From NCBI GenBank assembly GCA_018228645.1, contig CP073693.1, forward strand, positions 992,001 through 1,056,000: a stretch of DNA of 64,000 nt. The letters run 5' to 3'. This document shows positions 60,558 to 64,000 of the stretch, piece after piece (the stretch's first letter is position 1; each line of letters starts with the position of its first letter). The stretch is from Clostridiaceae bacterium Marseille-Q4143 (GTDB taxonomy: Bacteria > Bacillota > Clostridia > Lachnospirales > Lachnospiraceae). A program made the translations under genes and the position numbers. The notes beneath the pieces are model-generated. The model saw only the letters and a list, made by a program, of their open reading frames with translations. It did no database searches and was not told the DNA's origin.

Positions 60558-60965
60558 ATGGACGAGGTTTTTATTCCTATCCCTATCGACGAGGTAACAG
60601 AGGCGGCGGAGCAGCCGTCATTGACATACCGCCTTGACCTCGACAACGGCAGAATTGTGGGGAAAGTGGACGAGCTGGAAGCGGTGAACCAAGCCATACG
60701 GAAAGCAATCATCACGCCCCGTTTCAAATGCCTTATCTACGACGACCAGTACGGTAGTGAAGTGGAGGAGGCGATTATCGCAAAGGACGCAAGCCCGGAA
60801 TACATCGAGGCAGTAACAGAGGGATTTATCAAAGACGCTCTTGCGCCGGACACCCGGATATTGGAGGTTTACGACTTTGAGTTTGAGTTCCGAGAGGATA
60901 AAGCCTATGTGTATTTTAAGGCGGACACGATTTACGGAAAAACAGAGATAGAGGAGGTGATTTAG
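60558..60965 (+). CDS. DUF2634 baseplate protein (XkdS, gp25-like)
   Basis: A 135-residue wedge protein: SLTYRLDLDNGRIVGKVDELEAVNQAIRKAIITPRFKCLIYDDQYGSEVEEAI. It corresponds to XkdS/gp25, which starts sheath assembly on the baseplate. It starts two bases after the previous stop. Confidence 0.9.
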   Translation: MDEVFIPIPIDEVTEAAEQPSLTYRLDLDNGRIVGKVDELEAVNQAIRKAIITPRFKCLIYDDQYGSEVEEAIIAKDASPEYIEAVTEGFIKDALAPDTRILEVYDFEFEFREDKAYVYFKADTIYGKTEIEEVI

Positions 60966-60966
60966 A

Positions 60967-62076
60967 GTGTTTGAAGATTACACATACGAGCTGCTTATGG
61001 AAGATGTTCTCAACAATGCCCCGGAGGGAATTGACACGAGACAGGGCAGTGTATTTTACGACGCAGTTTCCGGGCCGGTAATGAAAATCGCAAAGCTCTA
61101 CACCGACCTTGACCTCATTGTTGAAATGACGAGTGTTTCAACGGCGGTCGGGGACGCACTGGACGTAAAGGCCGGGGAGTACGGCGTTACGAGACTGGCG
61201 GCCACGAAAGCAAAGTACAGGGTAACATTCGAGGGAACGCAGCCGGAGTTGGGAGAGAGATTTTACAGCGACGGCAAGTATTTCGTTCTACGAGAGGACA
61301 CAGAGGCGAGCGTGTTCTACCTTGAGGCAGAGAACGCCGGAGAGGACGGCAACGAGATTTACAGCGGAACCCCGGCAGTCCCGGTCAACAGCGTTGAGGG
61401 GCTTGAGGCTGCGACGTTTGGGGAGATTTACGAGCGAGGCAGCGACAGCGAGGACGACGAAAGCCTCAGAAGCCGTGTGCAGGAGAAAATCGCAGGCCCG
61501 GCAGAGAACGGCAATAAGCAGCACTACAAGACATGGTGTGAGAGCCGGGAGGGTGTCGGCAGGGCGAGAATATTCCCGTTGTGGAACGGGCCGAACACGG
61601 TCAAGGGCGTTCTGATTGATACCACCGGGAAACCGTGCGGCAGCGCAAAGGTGGCGGAGGTTCAGCACTACATCGACCCGGCGACAATGGGCTACACGGC
61701 AGTTGTTGACGGGAAAACCTATGTTGTAGGCGACGGACTTGGAGAGGGTGTTGCGAACCTCGGAGCGCATTTCACAGCGGCAGCAGCCACACCTCTTACA
61801 GTTTCGGTTTCATTTGCGGCGGAGATTGCCAGCGGAGCGACGAAAGACGCAGTACAGCAGGAGGCCATGACAGCCATTGCGGAGTATTTCAAAGAGCTGG
61901 TATTAAAGACCACGGAAGCGTCGGACATTGTTGTGCGTGTTTCCAATATCGGAGCCATTTTGAGCAGCCTTACCACCCTGCTTGATTACAGCGATTTGAA
62001 GCTGAATGGCAGCGCACACAACATCGTTCCCGGAGAGGACGACGTACCTATCGTTGGGGAGGTGGTTATTGAATGA
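60967..62076 (+). CDS. Baseplate J-like protein (XkdT/YqbT)
   Basis: A 369-residue wedge protein of the gpJ/gp6 family: MLNNAPEGIDTRQGSVFYDAVSGPVMKIAKLYTDLDLIVEMTSV, AKYRVTFEGTQPELGERFYSDGKYFVL, SDSEDDESLRSRVQEKIAGPAENGNKQHYKTWCES. The GTG start follows the previous stop by one base, with GAGGAGGTG upstream. It forms the baseplate ring. Confidence 0.94.
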   Translation: MFEDYTYELLMEDVLNNAPEGIDTRQGSVFYDAVSGPVMKIAKLYTDLDLIVEMTSVSTAVGDALDVKAGEYGVTRLAATKAKYRVTFEGTQPELGERFYSDGKYFVLREDTEASVFYLEAENAGEDGNEIYSGTPAVPVNSVEGLEAATFGEIYERGSDSEDDESLRSRVQEKIAGPAENGNKQHYKTWCESREGVGRARIFPLWNGPNTVKGVLIDTTGKPCGSAKVAEVQHYIDPATMGYTAVVDGKTYVVGDGLGEGVANLGAHFTAAAATPLTVSVSFAAEIASGATKDAVQQEAMTAIAEYFKELVLKTTEASDIVVRVSNIGAILSSLTTLLDYSDLKLNGSAHNIVPGEDDVPIVGEVVIE

Positions 62077-62882
62077 GGTTCTATGAGAAGCAGTTCGAGA
62101 ACAACTTCGAGGAGCTGATAACCTACTATCCACGATTTTACCGGGACGTGTACGAAATGGTGGAAATCCTAAAGGCAAACGGCAGGGTATTTGACCGAAT
62201 GGAGGAGGACATCGAACAGACGTATCTCAACTGTTTTATCGAGTATGCCGACGAGGAGACTGTCAAAAAACTGGAAGATTTTCTTGATATAAGACTTAAC
62301 AAGAGCAGGACGCTTGAGGAGCGTAGGAGGCTCGTTAAGTCTTATTTTATTGGCTTCGGAAAAGTCTCCGCCACCATGCTCAAGGAAATGATACAGAGCT
62401 ACACTGGCGCAGAGGTTGAGTGCAAATTTGAACCATTCGACGAGGACGGAAACAATATTCTCTATATCAATTTCCAGAGAGGCAAGGAACCAACGCTCTA
62501 CATGAGCGATATTAACCTGCTCCTCTCTAAGAAAATACCAGCCCACATCAAGTGGAGGGCAGCGGTCACATACCATTTCCCGATTGGCATTGGACGACGC
62601 AGGACGCACTACCCGTATTCCTATGAGTTTTGCGGAACGAAGCCGGAACCGGTTCTGGTTGCTTCTGCACACGGCATTGAGACGGTCACAGCACCGGGAG
62701 CCACTAATGCAGTAATGACCTACAAGAACAGCAGCGAGGGCGGCATAACGCCGGAGGCAGGAACCGTACCAAATGTTTCAACCCTTGCACACAATGACGC
62801 AATTAACGCCGCAACAGAGGCCACAGCGACCTCCTGCGGCGTTGATTATATCCCGTGTGGGACTATTTACACATCACAGTAA
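62073..62882 (+). CDS. DUF2313 tail protein (XkdU/YqcA, gpI-like) with extended C terminus
   Basis: A 269-residue protein. Residues 1-190 match the DUF2313 pattern (YEKQFENNFEELITYYPRFYRDVYEMVEILKANGRVFDRMEEDIEQTYLNCFIEYADEETVKKLEDFLDI, IPAHIKWRAAVTYHFP). About 70 Thr/Ala/Val-rich residues follow that are not in the short family members and may contact a fibre. ATGA overlap with the baseplate J gene. Confidence 0.9.
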   Translation: MRFYEKQFENNFEELITYYPRFYRDVYEMVEILKANGRVFDRMEEDIEQTYLNCFIEYADEETVKKLEDFLDIRLNKSRTLEERRRLVKSYFIGFGKVSATMLKEMIQSYTGAEVECKFEPFDEDGNNILYINFQRGKEPTLYMSDINLLLSKKIPAHIKWRAAVTYHFPIGIGRRRTHYPYSYEFCGTKPEPVLVASAHGIETVTAPGATNAVMTYKNSSEGGITPEAGTVPNVSTLAHNDAINAATEATATSCGVDYIPCGTIYTSQ

Positions 62883-62894
62883 GGAGGCAGCGCA

Positions 62895-63206
62895 ATGGCA
62901 TTTTGGACAGACGTTTTCTTGAACAAAGTTCGACAGGACTGGCTCAAGAGGATTGTGAAAATCCAGTATTACGCCGGAGGGGTCTGGTATGACGCAATGA
63001 TTACCAATAAGACCATTGAGGGCGACACACTTAAAATCACAAGCCAGACGACAGACAGCAAAGCCCTTGTTGTAACCAGCGTAAGGCTGATTGACACGGG
63101 CGGAGACGTAGCCGGGCAGATTTCGGAGAGTATCACGAAACTTGAGACGCAGGGCGTTATCACCCTTTGGGAGTTTCCACTCTATGAGATTACCAGCACA
63201 CAGTAA
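62895..63206 (+). CDS. Phage structural protein of unknown role
   Basis: A 103-residue beta-rich protein (WLKRIVKIQYYAGGVWYDAMITNKTIEGDTLKITSQTTDSKALVVTSVRLIDTGGDVAGQI), common after the DUF2313 gene in Clostridia phages. AAGGAGG precedes ATG. It may be a baseplate-to-fibre adaptor; this is only positional. Confidence 0.65.
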   Translation: MAFWTDVFLNKVRQDWLKRIVKIQYYAGGVWYDAMITNKTIEGDTLKITSQTTDSKALVVTSVRLIDTGGDVAGQISESITKLETQGVITLWEFPLYEITSTQ

Positions 63207-63221
63207 GGAGGTGAAGAACAG

Positions 63222-63758
63222 ATGTATAGCAATTTACAGTGGCTCGACCATGCAGTAACACCAGACCGCACATTCAAAATGCAGAACAATGACGACGGAA
63301 CGGTGACACTCACACCGGCTGGCAAAGTTATCCAGCAGGGAACGAACATGAGTGCGGCCAACTTCAACAACATGGAAATGGGGCTGACCGACCATGACCT
63401 CGCCGTGAAGATTTTTATTATTGCCCTCAGACAGATTGAGAGCCGCACAACGGATAGCGAGGCAGACATCGACAAACTGGCAGCGGATATTCTGGCGGAG
63501 GTTACGCCGGAGGAACAGACCGTAACACTGACAAACGGGGCAAGATACCCGTTCAATGGCAGCAGTAAGAGCGTAAGCCTCAAGGCGAACCGTAAGACCA
63601 AAAACTACACGGTGGAATATGAGGTAAGCAGCTCCGACGGCAACGTGGGAGAGATTGTTGTAGGCAGCAAGGCCCTCAACGGCTTCTCTATGTCGTTTAC
63701 CGGCAGCGCAAAGACCGTAACCGTAAAACTGAAAATCAGAGGAGGAATTATCGCATGA
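63222..63758 (+). CDS. Phage tail-associated protein, possible fibre adaptor
   Basis: A 178-residue protein. The start (NLQWLDHAVTPDRTFKMQNNDDGTVTLTPAGKVIQQGTNMSAANFNNMEMGLTDHDLAVKIF) recurs in tail regions of Clostridia phages; a short coiled segment and a beta-sandwich-like C terminus (YTVEYEVSSSDGNVGEIVVGSKALNGFSMSFTGSAKTVTVKLKIRGG) follow. AAGGAGGTG precedes ATG. Confidence 0.65.
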   Translation: MYSNLQWLDHAVTPDRTFKMQNNDDGTVTLTPAGKVIQQGTNMSAANFNNMEMGLTDHDLAVKIFIIALRQIESRTTDSEADIDKLAADILAEVTPEEQTVTLTNGARYPFNGSSKSVSLKANRKTKNYTVEYEVSSSDGNVGEIVVGSKALNGFSMSFTGSAKTVTVKLKIRGGIIA

Positions 63759-64000
63759 AAGTAATTGAGATTAACGAGGGTGCAAAAATCCCTTATGAAG
63801 TGAACAAGACAAAGATTTGCTTCGACGACGACATCACAATCAACCTCGCAAAGAGACAGGAGGACTGGCCGGTACACATCGACATTCTCACCGACGGGGA
63901 CGGCGTTCTTGTAACCGGCGCAGAGAGCGGCAGCTACTATGTGGCGCAAATTGATATTCCGGCAAGGGAATACAAGGAGCCGGAGGCAACAGAGGAGACA
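63755..64000 (+). CDS. Partial phage protein running off the window
   Basis: Starts at an ATG overlapping the previous stop (ATGA) and stays open for 82 codons to the edge. The start (MKVIEINEGAKIPYEVNKTKICFDDDITINLAKRQEDWPVHIDILTDGDGVLV) is acidic and beta-rich. I do not recognise it; it probably belongs to the tail or fibre region. Confidence 0.6.
   Translation, partial: MKVIEINEGAKIPYEVNKTKICFDDDITINLAKRQEDWPVHIDILTDGDGVLVTGAESGSYYVAQIDIPAREYKEPEATEET

Larger units (their letters stand above)
18790..64000. mobile_element. Temperate contractile-tailed prophage (PBSX-like tail module), right end outside window
   Basis: Contiguous phage genes: serine integrase and CI-like repressor on the minus strand; early, replication, packaging, head and tail genes on the plus strand. 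The DNA is visibly more GC-rich than the host part. Sheath, tube, LysM, baseplate J and DUF2313 genes show a myovirus. No tail fibre, holin-lysin late cassette or attR is seen before the edge, so several kilobases are still missing. All essential modules present here look intact. Confidence 0.95.

Noticed and set aside
18790..64000. Search for a reverse transcriptase and DGR template repeat
   Set aside because: No frame has RT motifs and no second copy of the variable region was noticed. If they exist they lie outside the window.
1..64000. CRISPR arrays, rRNA and tRNA genes
   Set aside because: No regularly spaced repeats with spacers and no cloverleaf or rRNA-like sequences were noticed. 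The prophage does not sit in a tRNA gene at the visible end.

Overview
The window reads as a chromosome segment of an anaerobic, low-GC Gram-positive gut bacterium, most likely a Lachnospiraceae-type Clostridia member. Bases 1-18,790 are host DNA and 18,790-64,000 are the left and central part of a more GC-rich prophage that runs off the right edge. The taxonomic guess rests on the gene families (DacF-type carboxypeptidase, DegV, MATE, PflBA, DUF134/NifX protein, IS200/IS605) and on strong AGGAGG ribosome sites; it is an inference.

Host part, left to right: a D,D-carboxypeptidase, a transglutaminase-fold protein, a complete-looking IS200/IS605 element (tnpA, tnpB and a probable omega RNA), a DegV + membrane hydrolase pair, a MATE exporter, a decayed small transporter, and a five-gene minus-strand operon (transporter, L-tartrate dehydratase alpha and beta, pyruvate formate-lyase and its activase) with a divergent LysR regulator. 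This operon would take up a hydroxy- or dicarboxylate, dehydrate tartrate to oxaloacetate and feed pyruvate into acetyl-CoA and formate. Then come a small unknown protein, a polyferredoxin-type membrane protein and a DUF134/NifX metal-cofactor protein with a clear operator-promoter. A large-serine-recombinase prophage has cut a GyrI-like gene after its tenth codon.

Prophage layout: integrase and CI-like repressor (minus strand), a divergent control region with TTGCCCC operators, Cro-like and XRE proteins, a SleB-type hydrolase, then a recombination/replication block (zinc-ribbon annealing-type protein, a single-chain SbcD-SbcC fusion, DUF4373-type initiator, DnaC-like loader, SSB, PD-(D/E)XK nuclease, RecU). 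Inside this block lies an accessory island: a C-type-lectin protein with the hallmark of a diversity-generating-retroelement (DGR) variable region, a MazF-like protein with an ACG start that reads into a zinc-ribbon protein, and a MazG-like protein. After an ArpU/RinA-like regulator and a late control region come two ParB-like proteins, a radical SAM protein, terminase, portal, head genes and a contractile-tail module in the gene order of Bacillus PBSX/skin (XkdF to XkdU). The phage is therefore a temperate myovirus.

The most striking points are: (1) an EVE-like/Mrr restriction enzyme gene set antisense between the tail chaperone and the tape measure, with a C10 tract that would switch off the nuclease domain by slippage; (2) a DGR-type variable region with no reverse transcriptase or template in the window; (3) the SbcD-SbcC fusion; (4) the ParB-ParB-radical SAM module next to terminase; (5) a carbohydrate-binding-like insertion in the major capsid protein; (6) an in-phase A AAA AAC frameshift site in the tail chaperone.
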